Below the pieces are notes generated by a model. That model was not told where the DNA came from, searched no databases, and was given only the letters and a program-made list of their open reading frames with translations. A DNA stretch of 64,000 nt from Rhodospirillales bacterium. Its GTDB lineage: Bacteria > Pseudomonadota > Alphaproteobacteria > Rhodospirillales > Defluviicoccaceae. Location of the stretch: NCBI GenBank assembly GCA_016712375.1, contig JADJRE010000003.1:124001-188000 (forward strand), read 5' to 3'. The position numbers were made by a program, and so were the translations under genes. Shown one piece after another: positions 16,407 through 26,070 of the stretch. Positions within the stretch are counted from its first letter, which is position 1, and every line of letters starts with the position of its first letter.

Positions 16407-16844
16407 ATGATGAGCCCTGCACAGGTTGTAACGTTTCCGGTGGCGAGGCCGTTTCACAAGCGCGGCTGGGTCGTCTTCGTCCTCGGACTGAGCGCGACCA
16501 TCCTTCTGATCAGCGGGATCGTGCTGTTCATCGCGCCCAGCGGCCGCATCGCCAGCGCCACCCACTGGGCGCTGCTCTGGCTCGACAAGGACGGCTGGGT
16601 CAACCTGCACAACGTCTTTGCCATCCTGTTCGTCGCCGGGCTGATCTGGCACTTCGTCTTCAACTGGAAGCCGCTCCGCAACTACGTGATCAACCGCGCC
16701 ACCCATCACCTGAACCTGAAGCGGGAGATGCTGGCGGCAGCGGCAGTGCTGCTGGTCCTCGTCGTCCTGGTGGCGCAGGACCTGCCGCCGGTCGATGCCC
16801 TCACCGACCTCTCGGCATACTTCCGGCACCGGTTCTGGAACTAG
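16407..16844 (+). CDS. DUF4405 membrane protein (cytochrome b561-like)
   Basis: Start placed at ATG 16407 because GGAGG lies five bases upstream; an in-frame ATG at 16395 contains that ribosome site. About 145 residues with four TM segments and conserved histidines at HWALL, LHNVFAI and WHFVFNW, in helices that could hold haem. DUF4405 proteins resemble b561-type electron-transfer subunits. A redox role alongside the thioredoxin-fold protein is plausible but inferred. Confidence 0.75.
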   Translation: MMSPAQVVTFPVARPFHKRGWVVFVLGLSATILLISGIVLFIAPSGRIASATHWALLWLDKDGWVNLHNVFAILFVAGLIWHFVFNWKPLRNYVINRATHHLNLKREMLAAAAVLLVLVVLVAQDLPPVDALTDLSAYFRHRFWN

Positions 16845-16880
16845 TCGCCCCCCACGCTGCCGAAAAGGACTCGCCGCTCG

Positions 16881-17303
16881 ATGGCCATCGTCATTCACCA
16901 CAACCCAGACTGCGGCACGTCGCGCAACGTGCTCGCGATCATCGAGGCGGCGGGATACGCGCCGACCGTCATCGAGTACCTACGCACCGGCTGGACGCGG
17001 CCGCAGCTCCTCGGGCTGTTCGCTGCCGCCGGCCTGTCACCGCGCTCGGCGCTGCGCACCACCAAGTCGCCGGCGGCCGAGCTCGGCCTGCTCGATCCTG
17101 CTGTTGACGCCGAGACGCTGCTCGCGGCGATGCTCGAGCATCCCGTCCTCGTCAACCGGCCGATCGTCTGCTCGCCGAAGGGTGTGCGCCTGTGCCGGCC
17201 GAGCGAAACCGTGCTCGACCTGCTCGACCGCTTGCCGCCGGGGCCGTTGTACAAGGAAGATGGCGCGCTGATCATCGACCCGGATGGGCAGCGTGTCGGC
17301 TGA
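16881..17303 (+). CDS. arsC: Arsenate reductase (glutaredoxin-coupled ArsC)
   Basis: 140 residues, ArsC/Spx fold. The catalytic motif HHNPDCGTSRN places Cys11 in the same context as the E. coli plasmid R773 enzyme (NPxCGTSRN). The arginine region is present in NRPIVCSPKGVRLCRP. It reduces arsenate to arsenite using glutathione/glutaredoxin, producing the substrate for efflux. Normal length. Confidence 0.93.
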   Translation: MAIVIHHNPDCGTSRNVLAIIEAAGYAPTVIEYLRTGWTRPQLLGLFAAAGLSPRSALRTTKSPAAELGLLDPAVDAETLLAAMLEHPVLVNRPIVCSPKGVRLCRPSETVLDLLDRLPPGPLYKEDGALIIDPDGQRVG

Positions 17304-18036
17304 CCCGGTGGCGGACACGACGACGGGGGACGCGACGCCCAACCTCGCCGAGGATTGCTTCCACGCAATCCAGCCGGAGTGCCTGCTCCGTCTCCCGCGC
17401 AGCACCCATCCGCCGCGGATCCTGCTGCTCTACGGCTCGCTGCGCACGCGCTCGTTCAGCCGGCTCGTCACCGAGGAGGCGGCGCGCATTCTGCGCCGCT
17501 TCGGCGCCGAGACGCGCAGCTTCGATCCGACCGGCCTGCCGCTCCCGGACGCCGCCGAGCCGTCACACCCCAAGGTGCAGGAGCTGCGCGACCTGGCGCA
17601 GTGGTCCGAGGGCATGGTGTGGTGCTCGCCCGAGCGGCACGGCGCGATGACCGGCATCATGAAGGCGCAGATCGACTGGATCCCGCTGTCGCTGGGCGCG
17701 GTCCGGCCGACGCAGGGCAAGACGCTGGCGGTGATGCAGGTCAACGGCGGCTCGCAGAGCTTCAACGCCGTCAACCAGCTGCGCATCCTCGGCCGCTGGA
17801 TGCGGCTGCTCACCATCCCCAACCAGTCGTCGGTGCCGAAGGCGTTCCTGGAGTTCGGCGACGACGACCGGATGAAGCCCTCGGCCTGCTACGACCGGAT
17901 CGTCGACGTGATGGAGGAGCTCGTGAAGTTCACCCTGCTCACCCGCGACTGCGCCGGCTATCTGGTGGACCGCTACAGCGAGCGGAAGGAGAGCGCCGAC
18001 GAACTCTCCCGCCGCGTCAACCAGCGCTCGATCTGA
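17284..18036 (+). CDS. arsH: ArsH NADPH-dependent FMN oxidoreductase
   Basis: 250 residues, NADPH-FMN reductase family. Flavodoxin-like phosphate loop YGSLRTRSFSR near residue 50, then the ArsH-specific CSPERHGAMTGIMKAQIDWIP and MQVNGGSQSFNAVNQLR. ArsH oxidises trivalent organoarsenicals such as methylarsenite to the less toxic pentavalent form, which fits an operon with arsP. It overlaps the arsC end by 20 bases and is the last gene of the operon. Confidence 0.93.
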   Translation: MGSVSADPVADTTTGDATPNLAEDCFHAIQPECLLRLPRSTHPPRILLLYGSLRTRSFSRLVTEEAARILRRFGAETRSFDPTGLPLPDAAEPSHPKVQELRDLAQWSEGMVWCSPERHGAMTGIMKAQIDWIPLSLGAVRPTQGKTLAVMQVNGGSQSFNAVNQLRILGRWMRLLTIPNQSSVPKAFLEFGDDDRMKPSACYDRIVDVMEELVKFTLLTRDCAGYLVDRYSERKESADELSRRVNQRSI

Positions 18037-18146
18037 CGGCAGCGCAGGGATCCGAGGTCCCCGCCCGCGCGCGGCAGACGCGTCCCGGCAAGGCTGCCGA
18101 AAAACGCTCCTAGGATCGACCGAGAGATCGGGGCGTCGGCGGCCTG

Positions 18147-18222
18147 GGTCAACAACGTCGATCGGGGCGCGGCCTCCAATTCTCTCGACTGCGGACATGG
18201 CCGGCGATCGACGGACTGCTCT
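18147..18222. repeat. Dispersed repeat, copy B
   Basis: Diverged direct copy of 12050-12133 (GGGTCAACA, GCGGACAT, GCGATC, CTGCT blocks in order). It lies just past arsH. Confidence 0.5.
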
Positions 18223-18530
18223 GAAGCTGACCTTGAGAAGCGTAGGTGGAGAATGGATATCGAGTGCCCGTCCCATTCCTCCCACCGCATCTGGCCACCT
18301 GGCAGAGAATCACAAACTCGCCGCCTTGTGGCCCTGAGAATCCTCTCCGAGTCGGCAATCAGAGAGTTTAGTATTCTACTCTCAGGCACAACGAGGCCAG
18401 TGTCGTTCTGATAAAATATTGATCAAATGTTAATCAAGAGCTAGCGCCAGAATACGTCGTTGCACAATGCGTTGTAAATACGCTTTTCAAGTATATCTTG
18501 TTTTGATATGTATTGCAAGAGGTTTCGAAA
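18223..18530. other. Non-coding spacer, AT-rich at its right end
   Basis: Convergent 3' ends (arsH from the left, the YgjP-like gene from the right). From about 18370 the composition turns sharply AT-rich (TTAATCAAG, TATATCTTG), unlike the rest of the window, marking the edge of the restriction-modification island. No gene, RNA or clear terminator hairpin seen. Confidence 0.5.
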
Positions 18531-19271
18531 TTAATCAGCGTAAAAGAGTTTCCAAACAATTTTTCTGGTTTCCCAGTCAGGCATAACTGTGTCGATTAAA
18601 TTTGACCATTCCTTGCCGTGATCTGGGTAAAACGCATGGGCAAGCTCATGACAGATTACATAGTCGATCAGCATCGGACTGGCTCGGACCAAGTCGACGT
18701 TTAGCACTATGCGGCCCTGCGGCGTATAACTTCCCCACCGCTTCGACATTCGGCGAATAATTAGCGTGGGCCGAAGGAGACCTCGTCGGACAAACGGGTG
18801 GACCATCGCGTCAAGACGTTCTCTGAATATCCCCCGGGCCATGCTTGCATAGAAGGCCGTGATAAGGCGGCGGCAATGGGCCTGATCATCAAGCCGCCGC
18901 ACCAATACCTTAAGACGTGACCCTTCAATTTGGACCTTAGGGTCATCAGCTAGTTCGATTGACAATCGGTACTGCTTACCCAGCAGCAAATGAGTCTCAC
19001 CGGACACAAAATGGCGATCTGGCGTCACTGATGGACGGGCGGCAATCCGATCTAGCTCGCGGAAGATCCATCGGCCCTTCCTTTTGACGCGGTCCTGTAT
19101 CGTATTAAGAGTCTCGCCGGACGGAGCAAACACCACCACAGCGCCCGATGGCCGAACCTCGATTCGGAGAACGCGTCGAGTGGTTCTTCGGAGAGCAGCA
19201 ATGGTGCGCCGATCGCCCCATCCCACTTCGATTTGCTCGCAGTCATCAGTGATTGAAGCTGTCGGCATCAT
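18531..19271 (-). CDS. YgjP-like (DUF45/SprT-type) zinc metallopeptidase
   Basis: 246 residues. The C-terminal domain has a gluzincin site CHELAHAFYPDHGKEW (HExxH near residue 205, with a following H in PDHG) and the family marker KRWGSYTPQGRIVLN. YgjP/DUF45 proteins are recurrently encoded beside hsdR in type I restriction loci; a role in processing or turnover of the restriction complex is suspected but unproven. Its ATG overlaps the hsdR stop by four bases, making it the last gene of the operon. Confidence 0.85.
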   Translation of the reverse strand: MMPTASITDDCEQIEVGWGDRRTIAALRRTTRRVLRIEVRPSGAVVVFAPSGETLNTIQDRVKRKGRWIFRELDRIAARPSVTPDRHFVSGETHLLLGKQYRLSIELADDPKVQIEGSRLKVLVRRLDDQAHCRRLITAFYASMARGIFRERLDAMVHPFVRRGLLRPTLIIRRMSKRWGSYTPQGRIVLNVDLVRASPMLIDYVICHELAHAFYPDHGKEWSNLIDTVMPDWETRKIVWKLFYAD

Positions 19272-22200
19272 TGCGCCAGTCTGACACGCGCCGAAGCGAG
19301 AACATCATCTACCACCGCGTCAAGAACGGCCGGATCGATTACAAGTTCACGGCGACCAAGTAGTTCCTCGAAAAAAAAATCGTCAATATCATTCCGGATA
19401 ATATTCTCGACGTCACGGTCATTCTGCCAACCCACCTTGCAGCGCTTCTGGACGATGTTGCTTACTTTGAGTGCGATATCGGCAGCCAGCTCTGGGTCAC
19501 CAACACCAGCCTTTTCCAGGTTGCGCCGCGCGAGACCCCAGAAAGCCTGGGCGTGGCTATCGTCGCGAAGGCGTGCGGGCGTCGGGTCCGTATCGTCTCG
19601 ACGTTGCTGCACCTTCTCACGCAATTCGCGGACCTTCGAGAGGTAGGTCATCTCGCTGATCCGTCCCTTGTGGAAATCAGCTATGGTGTCGCGTATGAGC
19701 TTTGAAAATTTTTCGAAGAAGATTGGGTCTTCGTCCCATTTTTCTTCGATTGACCGGGTTAGCTGGTGCGCGATCGTATCAGCGATGGACGCTTCACTTT
19801 CGGTCTTCTCTTCCCGTCGGGCTTCAATCGCGATGTCATCAAAAATATTCAACGGCTCCACCAGACGCACAACATCCCGGGCAACGACGTGACGATCGAG
19901 CAATTGCCGAATGCGCTTTTCAAAGTCGCGCCAATCGACCCTCTCCGCATACCGAAGGCTTACCGAAGCGCGCAACGACGTGAAGCGGCCGAAATCGTCC
20001 TTCCAACGCTTGAGCAGCTCGGGCTTCGTACTTTCCACAAAGCTCGGAGACGCGAGAGCGACTGTAAACGAGCGAGTGAACTCCGCCAGCCGGCGATAGA
20101 ATTCCGCACGCACCTCTTCGTCAGCGAGGAGGCGCGCATAGGCCTCCGCGTCGAAAGTGTTTGAGACTGACTTGAACACGTCCAGGAGTGCCGCATGGGC
20201 GCCGGGCACCTTGTTCGCCTCATCGCGGATGGCCACGACGCTGCGCGCGATGTCCTCTTCGCTGAAGCCTTGAAGGGCATCGTAGCTCGCAAGGGCCGCG
20301 CCGAGGTTCTTCAGCACCCCTGTGTAGTCAATAACGAATCCAAACGGCTTGTCCGGTGCCCCATCTTCATCGAAGACCCGGTTCACGCGAGCGATGGCCT
20401 GCAGCAGCCCGTGCTCCTTGAGACGGCGTGCAATGTATAGAACCGTGTTTCGGGGCGCATCGAAGCCAGTAAGCAGCTTGTCCACGACAATGATGATGTC
20501 GGGCTCGCCTGGGCCCTTGAACTGCTCCACGATGGTCTTGTTGTACGCATCCTCCCCGCCGTAGCGGGCCAGCATCTTGCGCCAGAATGCGCGGACAACA
20601 TCGTCGTCAGACTCGTCGACTTCGTCTTCACTCTCCCGCATCTCAGGGGCAGAGATAATTACCTCCGCCGTCACCATGCCGAAGCTGTCGAAGAGTTTCT
20701 TGAGCTGGATCGCTGCCCGCTTGGACGGAGCCGCAAGCTGGCCTTTTAGCCCCGTTCCTTTGAAGTTGTTCGAGAAGTGCTGACCCACATCGAAGGCGAT
20801 GGATTGGAGCCGTGACTCAATGCCCTCGATTTCGCGCGCCCGGCTCATCTTGCGCTTCAGGTCCGTCCTCTGCTTGTCGGACAGTCCGCGGGTGTGGACC
20901 TCAAACCAGCGGTCGATCTGGCCTTCGTCCACATCCGTCACAACCTCACGGCCTTCATAGAGCAGAGGCACGACGGCTTTGTCGCTGACGGCATCGCGCA
21001 TAGAATAGGATGGCTGCACCAGATCGCCGAATTTGGCGAAGGTGCTCTTTTCCTTCTTGGCGATCGGCGTGCCCGTGAAGGCAATAAAGCACGCGTTGGG
21101 GAGCACCTCCCGCATCCGTGCGTGAAGACTGTCCAGGTTTCCGTATTGGCTGCGATGGCTTTCATCGACCAGGACGAAGATGTCAGATGACCGATCAACG
21201 ACACGCCGCTTGTTTAGCCCGGCGCGGAATTTGTGGATCAGCGTCGTGACAACCGGCGTCTTCTCCTCGATCAGCGCAAGGAGATTCTCTCCGGTCGCCG
21301 CCCGTTTCGGCTCCTGGCCTGTCGCGCGGAAAGTCTTGGAGATTTGGTCGTCCAGGTCAGTTCTATCGGTCACGATCAAGATGCGCGCGAGCGGGTCTTT
21401 CATCGCGATCGCCTTGGCCAGCATCACCATCGTCAGGCTTTTGCCGGAGCCTTGGGTGTGCCAGACGACGCCCCCCCTTCGCTTACCGGTCTCGTCACGT
21501 TCTTCGGTTCGCTTCAGAAGGGATTCAATGGTCGCAATTTGCTGATAGCGGGCGACCTTCTTCTGCGGGCCATCGAACAACATGTAGCGGCGCACCAACC
21601 GCATAAAGCGTTCTGGCCGGCAGAGGCCAACGATGGTTTCGTCGAGCGGCGTTACGAAGCGATGCTCCTCCATCAGTCCATTGTGCCGCTTCATATAAGG
21701 CGCGAAATCGTTGGCTACCCGCTTGCTCTCGACGCTATCCAGCGGCCTGTTGACGACATCAACGGCGAAGTCGGCGGGATCCTCGCGTTCCTTCCATGCG
21801 CTCCACAGCTTCCGAGGCGTGCCGACGGTGCCGTAGCGAGGATCATGACTGTTGGCGGCGAGCAGGAGTTGCCCCGAATAGAACAGCGCGGGCACGCCCT
21901 CGCCGGTTTTCTGATTCCGGATTTGCTGACTGACACCCTGGTCCGACGATAAGTGAGAGGCCTTCACCTCGATCACGCCAAGCGGGATGCCGTTGACGAA
22001 TAGCACAAGATCAACACGGATCGTCGGCCCGCCCGCTTCGGTTACCGTGTATTCGCTGGTGACCTGAAATGTGTTTGCCCGCCAGTCCGACCAGTCAATG
22101 AACTTGAACGGCCATTCGCGCGACGTTGCCCCGATGGTTTGTGGAAGAGCGATGCCGAGCATGAGGTCATCGGTCATCCGCTCGTTGGCACGCATCACAC

Positions 22201-22471
22201 CCTCTGGAATGCGGTCAGCCAACCGTCGGACGGCGGCGTCAATATTGGCCTCAGAGAAAGGGTAGGCGCGTTCGTCGAGATAGATGCGATTGATCCGCGC
22301 CAGATCGGCCCGCACCTGGGTTTCAAGGAACCGCAGCGCCCGCCGTCCATCACGCCACTGATCGGCCTCGGCGCGCGTGACATAGCGCCACCCGCAATTG
22401 ATCAACGTGTTGAGTGCCTGAAGCTGTGCGCCACCCGCCTCGGATGTTGTGAACTGGGGTGATGTGTTCAT
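19268..22471 (-). CDS. hsdR: Type I restriction enzyme, HsdR (R) subunit
   Basis: 1067 residues, full length. An N-terminal PD-ExK nuclease domain (VDLVLFVNGIPLGVIEVKAS near residue 155-175) is followed by an SF2 translocase with Walker A HTQGSGKSLTMVM, DEAD-type VDESHRSQYG, motif III FIAFTGTPI and motif VI QAIARVNR. The C-terminal helical domain should bind HsdM. It drives ATP-dependent translocation and cutting of DNA lacking the cognate methylation. It overlaps the kinase gene by four bases (22468-22471). Confidence 0.95.
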   Translation of the reverse strand: MNTSPQFTTSEAGGAQLQALNTLINCGWRYVTRAEADQWRDGRRALRFLETQVRADLARINRIYLDERAYPFSEANIDAAVRRLADRIPEGVMRANERMTDDLMLGIALPQTIGATSREWPFKFIDWSDWRANTFQVTSEYTVTEAGGPTIRVDLVLFVNGIPLGVIEVKASHLSSDQGVSQQIRNQKTGEGVPALFYSGQLLLAANSHDPRYGTVGTPRKLWSAWKEREDPADFAVDVVNRPLDSVESKRVANDFAPYMKRHNGLMEEHRFVTPLDETIVGLCRPERFMRLVRRYMLFDGPQKKVARYQQIATIESLLKRTEERDETGKRRGGVVWHTQGSGKSLTMVMLAKAIAMKDPLARILIVTDRTDLDDQISKTFRATGQEPKRAATGENLLALIEEKTPVVTTLIHKFRAGLNKRRVVDRSSDIFVLVDESHRSQYGNLDSLHARMREVLPNACFIAFTGTPIAKKEKSTFAKFGDLVQPSYSMRDAVSDKAVVPLLYEGREVVTDVDEGQIDRWFEVHTRGLSDKQRTDLKRKMSRAREIEGIESRLQSIAFDVGQHFSNNFKGTGLKGQLAAPSKRAAIQLKKLFDSFGMVTAEVIISAPEMRESEDEVDESDDDVVRAFWRKMLARYGGEDAYNKTIVEQFKGPGEPDIIIVVDKLLTGFDAPRNTVLYIARRLKEHGLLQAIARVNRVFDEDGAPDKPFGFVIDYTGVLKNLGAALASYDALQGFSEEDIARSVVAIRDEANKVPGAHAALLDVFKSVSNTFDAEAYARLLADEEVRAEFYRRLAEFTRSFTVALASPSFVESTKPELLKRWKDDFGRFTSLRASVSLRYAERVDWRDFEKRIRQLLDRHVVARDVVRLVEPLNIFDDIAIEARREEKTESEASIADTIAHQLTRSIEEKWDEDPIFFEKFSKLIRDTIADFHKGRISEMTYLSKVRELREKVQQRRDDTDPTPARLRDDSHAQAFWGLARRNLEKAGVGDPELAADIALKVSNIVQKRCKVGWQNDRDVENIIRNDIDDFFFEELLGRRELVIDPAVLDAVVDDVLASARVRLAQ

Positions 22472-23547
22472 CCTACTTTTCCAGCCACTACAGCTCGAAT
22501 AAATGCGATCTTGAGTTTCCTCGCTTCCGCTGCGGGCATGTTCGATCTTGTAAACGCAGAAGCCCGCGTCTCCCGGTTCGATTGCAGGTTTCTCTTGAAT
22601 GCCTGCAGCGATGCATTTGTCCCAACCGCTGCTATCGTCTCGAACCGAAATTGGTGTCGCTTATCCAAGCCGATGAAGGCACCACCCGGATCGACCGTCC
22701 AATGTCCAGGAAAGGCGAGCTTTTCCAGGGCGCGGCGCATTTCCAAAGCCGACTGGAATCGTTTGCCGGGGTCTGGATCGATCGCCTTCTTAATCACCCG
22801 GACGACCGCATTTGGAATATAGGGAGGAAAGTCAGAGGCAGCCAACAGCGTCCCCGCCGCGAGCGCGGCTTCATAGTTGGCCTGGCCGAGAAAATTGAAC
22901 TTCGCCCGAAGGATGCCGAGACCAGCAAGCAGGCGAAAGAGGGTTAGCCCGGTTTGCAGGATATCGGTGCGTGCTTCAATTCCATTGCCCGCGGTTGTCT
23001 CGGGCGCCGCGTGAAGGATGTAGCGTGCCGGTGCGGGCACGGGCTGACCATTTTGGGAAATACCCACGATTCCGTAATCACCCAGCTTGGCTTGGCCGTC
23101 CTGACCTCTGAGAATATTCTCTGGCTTGATATCGTTGTGAAAGAAGCTGCTGGCGTGCAGATGCTCCAACCCTTGAAGGGTATCGACGGTTGTCTTTATC
23201 GCCAGCGGCAGGGGAAGAAAATTGGCCGGATTCTCGAGGGTGGTGATTGGCCCATCAGGCAGAAAATCCATCGCAATGATCACTCGTCCGTCGGTGAGCA
23301 CATCGGCCTGATGAACCCGGACAAGATTGTTGTGGGTGAACGCGTGTCCGATCTGGGCCTCGCGTAACTGATTGACGACCGTGACCCCGGGCTTCAGGAT
23401 TTTGATGGCGTATGTGTGATCTACGGCATGGTCTTTCGCCAACCACACTTCGCCGAAATTGCCGCCGCCGATCATCTGCATCGGTTCATATTTGTTATGC
23501 AGCAAGGCTCCCGGGGCGATTGGGAGCGTGGTGGCGATGCCGCTCAT
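22468..23547 (-). CDS. Serine/threonine protein kinase within the RM operon
   Basis: 359 residues from ATG 23547 (MSGIATTLPIAPG), whose ATG overlaps the upstream stop. An eukaryotic-type kinase domain occupies residues about 20-275: glycine loop IGGGNFGEVW, lysine AIKIL, catalytic loop HNDIKPENIL (HRD as HND), magnesium loop GDYG, and APE as APET. All catalytic residues are present, so it should be active. The C-terminal ~80 residues (VDPGGAFIGLDKRHQFRFE) form an extra domain without recognised family and without a TM segment. Type I restriction operons rarely encode a kinase; it may phosphorylate HsdR or the neighbouring unknown protein. Confidence 0.88.
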   Translation of the reverse strand: MSGIATTLPIAPGALLHNKYEPMQMIGGGNFGEVWLAKDHAVDHTYAIKILKPGVTVVNQLREAQIGHAFTHNNLVRVHQADVLTDGRVIIAMDFLPDGPITTLENPANFLPLPLAIKTTVDTLQGLEHLHASSFFHNDIKPENILRGQDGQAKLGDYGIVGISQNGQPVPAPARYILHAAPETTAGNGIEARTDILQTGLTLFRLLAGLGILRAKFNFLGQANYEAALAAGTLLAASDFPPYIPNAVVRVIKKAIDPDPGKRFQSALEMRRALEKLAFPGHWTVDPGGAFIGLDKRHQFRFETIAAVGTNASLQAFKRNLQSNRETRASAFTRSNMPAAEARKLKIAFIRAVVAGKVG

Positions 23548-24005
23548 GGATTGGTCGCTCCCCACCATGCGGCAATGACCGCGTCGGCCATCTTGCCATC
23601 CCAGTAGCGGGTCGTCTGGCCGACGCGCGCTATGGCGTGGTCTTTGACTTGGGCGCTTCGTGTGGCCAGCGACGCATAAATCTTCGTGACCACCGGCTTG
23701 TTGTGAAGCCCGCAATACAAAAGCAGTGCCGCTTCCTGATAGGACGCAACGCGCTTGGCGTTATTGTCGCCTTGCGTGAACTCGCCTTTCTTAATGACCA
23801 CCCTCGTGACATCGGGGTGAGTGTGGAAGATCCGCTCGAACTCACGATAGAGCCACGTTACCTGAGCGGCCTCGGTGCTACACTCCGCAGGGAAACGCAG
23901 GCGGCTTTCCGTGTCAGCGTTGATGAGCGCCAAGGGTGTGGTTTTTCCATCGACAATGGCATAGCGCGGCGTGTTCGGATCGCTTCGGAATCCAAAAGTT
24001 TTCAT
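23544..24005 (-). CDS. Hypothetical protein, possible RNase H/RuvC-like fold
   Basis: 153 residues with four-base overlaps on both sides, between hsdS and the kinase. It alternates strands and helices (VTRVVIKKGEF, EAALLLYCGLHNKPVVTKIYASL) in an order reminiscent of DUF3010/RuvC-like RNase H folds. Candidate acidic residues (D25-region INADTESRL, E in SYQEAALLL) are compatible but not diagnostic. Tight coupling to the kinase gene suggests a substrate or partner. Function unknown. Confidence 0.6.
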   Translation of the reverse strand: MKTFGFRSDPNTPRYAIVDGKTTPLALINADTESRLRFPAECSTEAAQVTWLYREFERIFHTHPDVTRVVIKKGEFTQGDNNAKRVASYQEAALLLYCGLHNKPVVTKIYASLATRSAQVKDHAIARVGQTTRYWDGKMADAVIAAWWGATNP

Positions 24006-25144
24006 TCGAAGCTTCCTCCCAGATGCCAGTCACCGGCTAGCAATTTTTGCATCAAGGCAGTTTTTTGAACTCGTACGGTATTTGCGTATTGCAAATACAG
24101 TGACTGCTGTTTCTCAATTCCTCCCAATATTTCACAAGCGGCCAACTGCTTATCCATGCTGAGAAGTGGAATTTTCACTTCCGCTAGATCATTCTCGCTG
24201 ATGGCAGGATAACCAGATCCAGTCAGGCGAGCATAAACTTGGCGCTCGACGACCCGACTCACAAGAACATGCTTTAGGTAGCCTACCAAGCAACATTCAA
24301 GCGGCTCAATAATTGAATATCCCGTCGAATAAACAGCGTCCTCACGGCAACGAGCGACAAACAGTCGCCTGAGTAGTGGGCGGACGGTCGAATAAACTAC
24401 ACCTTCGTGAGCCACCATTCTCCTGGCTCGTGACGGAGCAGATTTAAATGTTATTTTACCAGATAAGTCGTCGTTGCTCCCATCCTCTCCGGCCGCGATG
24501 TCGAAATAGTCGAACGCGAAATTTTGGTCAGTCTTTGCCGACAATGAGCGAAGGTTTACGCGTGAGATTTTGTCCAGACGACGTAGATTGCTGGTTGCGT
24601 GCGCCGTCAACCGCTCAAGTTCTGCCCGGTAAGCCAGCCTGTTTGCAGCGACCAAACGTTCGGCTCGATCAATCGCGTGGTCCCACTCACTAAGGACCGC
24701 AGCAACTCGCCGTTGCTGTTCCAGCGGCGGAGGCGCAATCGGAATTTCGGCGAATTCATCGAAGTAGAGACGAAGACGATCCTCGGTTAGGCCGTGGGAA
24801 TAAGCCCAGAACAAGTGAATCATCCGAGCCGACTTAAACCAATGATAGGCAAAACGGCTATCGATTCCGGGCTTTGGAGCCAGGACAACATAGGCGGGGC
24901 TTACAACGCCATCAGCAGTGGCCAAGCCACGGGCACCTTGCCACATCCTCATCATGTTGTAGGCAATGTCGCCTGTTCTCACCAGCAAGTGCTGGTCAGG
25001 CCGGAGGGCGGATTCAGTCCGCCGATCGAGATCGTCGCGGAGCACGAGACTGTCATTCATCGTCACCGACATGACCGGGAGACCGGGCCGGCCGGGCTCT
25101 TGCCTGTTGCTGAAGAAGTCACCGAGGCGAGGGCGGCCGCTCAT
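24002..25144 (-). CDS. hsdS: Type I restriction enzyme specificity subunit HsdS
   Basis: 380 residues. Two target-recognition domains separated by conserved helical spacers (PIAPPPLEQQRRVAAVLSEWDHAID around residue 130-160 and LLSMDKQLAACEILGGIEKQQ near 330-350). The first TRD contains RTGDIAYNMMRMWQGARG, the second SNDDLSGKITFKS. It defines the bipartite DNA target for the HsdM/HsdR complex. Four-base overlaps join it to the GIY-YIG gene and to the unknown 153-residue gene. Confidence 0.93.
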   Translation of the reverse strand: MSGRPRLGDFFSNRQEPGRPGLPVMSVTMNDSLVLRDDLDRRTESALRPDQHLLVRTGDIAYNMMRMWQGARGLATADGVVSPAYVVLAPKPGIDSRFAYHWFKSARMIHLFWAYSHGLTEDRLRLYFDEFAEIPIAPPPLEQQRRVAAVLSEWDHAIDRAERLVAANRLAYRAELERLTAHATSNLRRLDKISRVNLRSLSAKTDQNFAFDYFDIAAGEDGSNDDLSGKITFKSAPSRARRMVAHEGVVYSTVRPLLRRLFVARCREDAVYSTGYSIIEPLECCLVGYLKHVLVSRVVERQVYARLTGSGYPAISENDLAEVKIPLLSMDKQLAACEILGGIEKQQSLYLQYANTVRVQKTALMQKLLAGDWHLGGSFE

Positions 25145-26070
25145 GATGGACTCCCATCGCCGATGAGGCTGCTACGCCAAGCGGCGTATGACTGCCCATT
25201 GCCTTCGACACGCCAGGTCGTGCGGCCGTTGTCAGCGCGACCGGCCACCGCGGCGCTCGCACCCGAGGGGCTGCCGAAGCTCGCGTCCTGCGCGAACCGA
25301 TAGAGTTCGGCGTCCGCATCAGGCACGAGGACTCCGGCCTCAATCAGGGCTTTGCGCGCATCCTTGACGCTTTGCGGGATGGCATCACTTTCGCGCCTGA
25401 GGGCAGTTGACCCCGCCAGTATCACGAATTCGCCACCGCGCTCGACGGCACGTGCCTTGGCCTTCTTGATATCCGCCATGAATGTTGGGGCGACCGGGGC
25501 TGTGCCCGGCGGCTTGAGTTGATCTCCTGCCGTTGGTTGCAACACGTCAAAGCCAAGCACCGGCAACAGGATCTCGATCTCGTCGAGCACCCGTTCCATG
25601 TCGGCGATTTCCGGCTCCGGAAGCCCCTTGAACGGTGGCTCGGTGCCGTTGACCAATTTGGCTCGGCCCGCACCGCGAATGGCCGCGATGATCCGGCTTT
25701 CCAGATAGCGCCCATGTGCCTTGGTGAGGTTCTCGTCCTTTGAGACGATCAGCACCGCGCGAGTGAAAAATTCTTTCGCCTCGTCCGCGTCATGCGCCGC
25801 GAGGCGAGTCTTCACCTGATCGCCCTCGCCGACATAGACCAACTGGCGCCCAGGCAAGTCCGGATCGGGTCCGACGAGGAGATAGATGCCCGTTCGCGCC
25901 GCCTCTTCTCTGCGGATGAGTTCGGGCAACGCCGTGCGCGACGCGACGGCCGCACGCACCGAAGAGACGCCCAACTCCGCCGTGATCACGCCGGACGGAG
26001 TGCCGTCGGCGAGGTAGAGTTTCAATGTTCGGCCGCGACGGGCGGCCGCTCGGGAAGGAGCCTCAAACAT
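25141..26070 (-). CDS. GIY-YIG domain protein with DUF4357-like tail
   Basis: 309 residues. A GIY-YIG nuclease-like core spans residues about 60-150 (TGIYLLVG ... QLVYVGEGDQVKTRLAAH), with a conserved E in YLESRIIAAI. A C-terminal DUF4357-like module follows (ILAGSTALRRESDAIP, RAALIEAG-like helix, FASPSAAA-like end). Proteins of this architecture often accompany type I RM genes. It may be an accessory nuclease or DNA-binding factor. It overlaps hsdM by eight bases and hsdS by four. Confidence 0.82.
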   Translation of the reverse strand: MFEAPSRAAARRGRTLKLYLADGTPSGVITAELGVSSVRAAVASRTALPELIRREEAARTGIYLLVGPDPDLPGRQLVYVGEGDQVKTRLAAHDADEAKEFFTRAVLIVSKDENLTKAHGRYLESRIIAAIRGAGRAKLVNGTEPPFKGLPEPEIADMERVLDEIEILLPVLGFDVLQPTAGDQLKPPGTAPVAPTFMADIKKAKARAVERGGEFVILAGSTALRRESDAIPQSVKDARKALIEAGVLVPDADAELYRFAQDASFGSPSGASAAVAGRADNGRTTWRVEGNGQSYAAWRSSLIGDGSPS

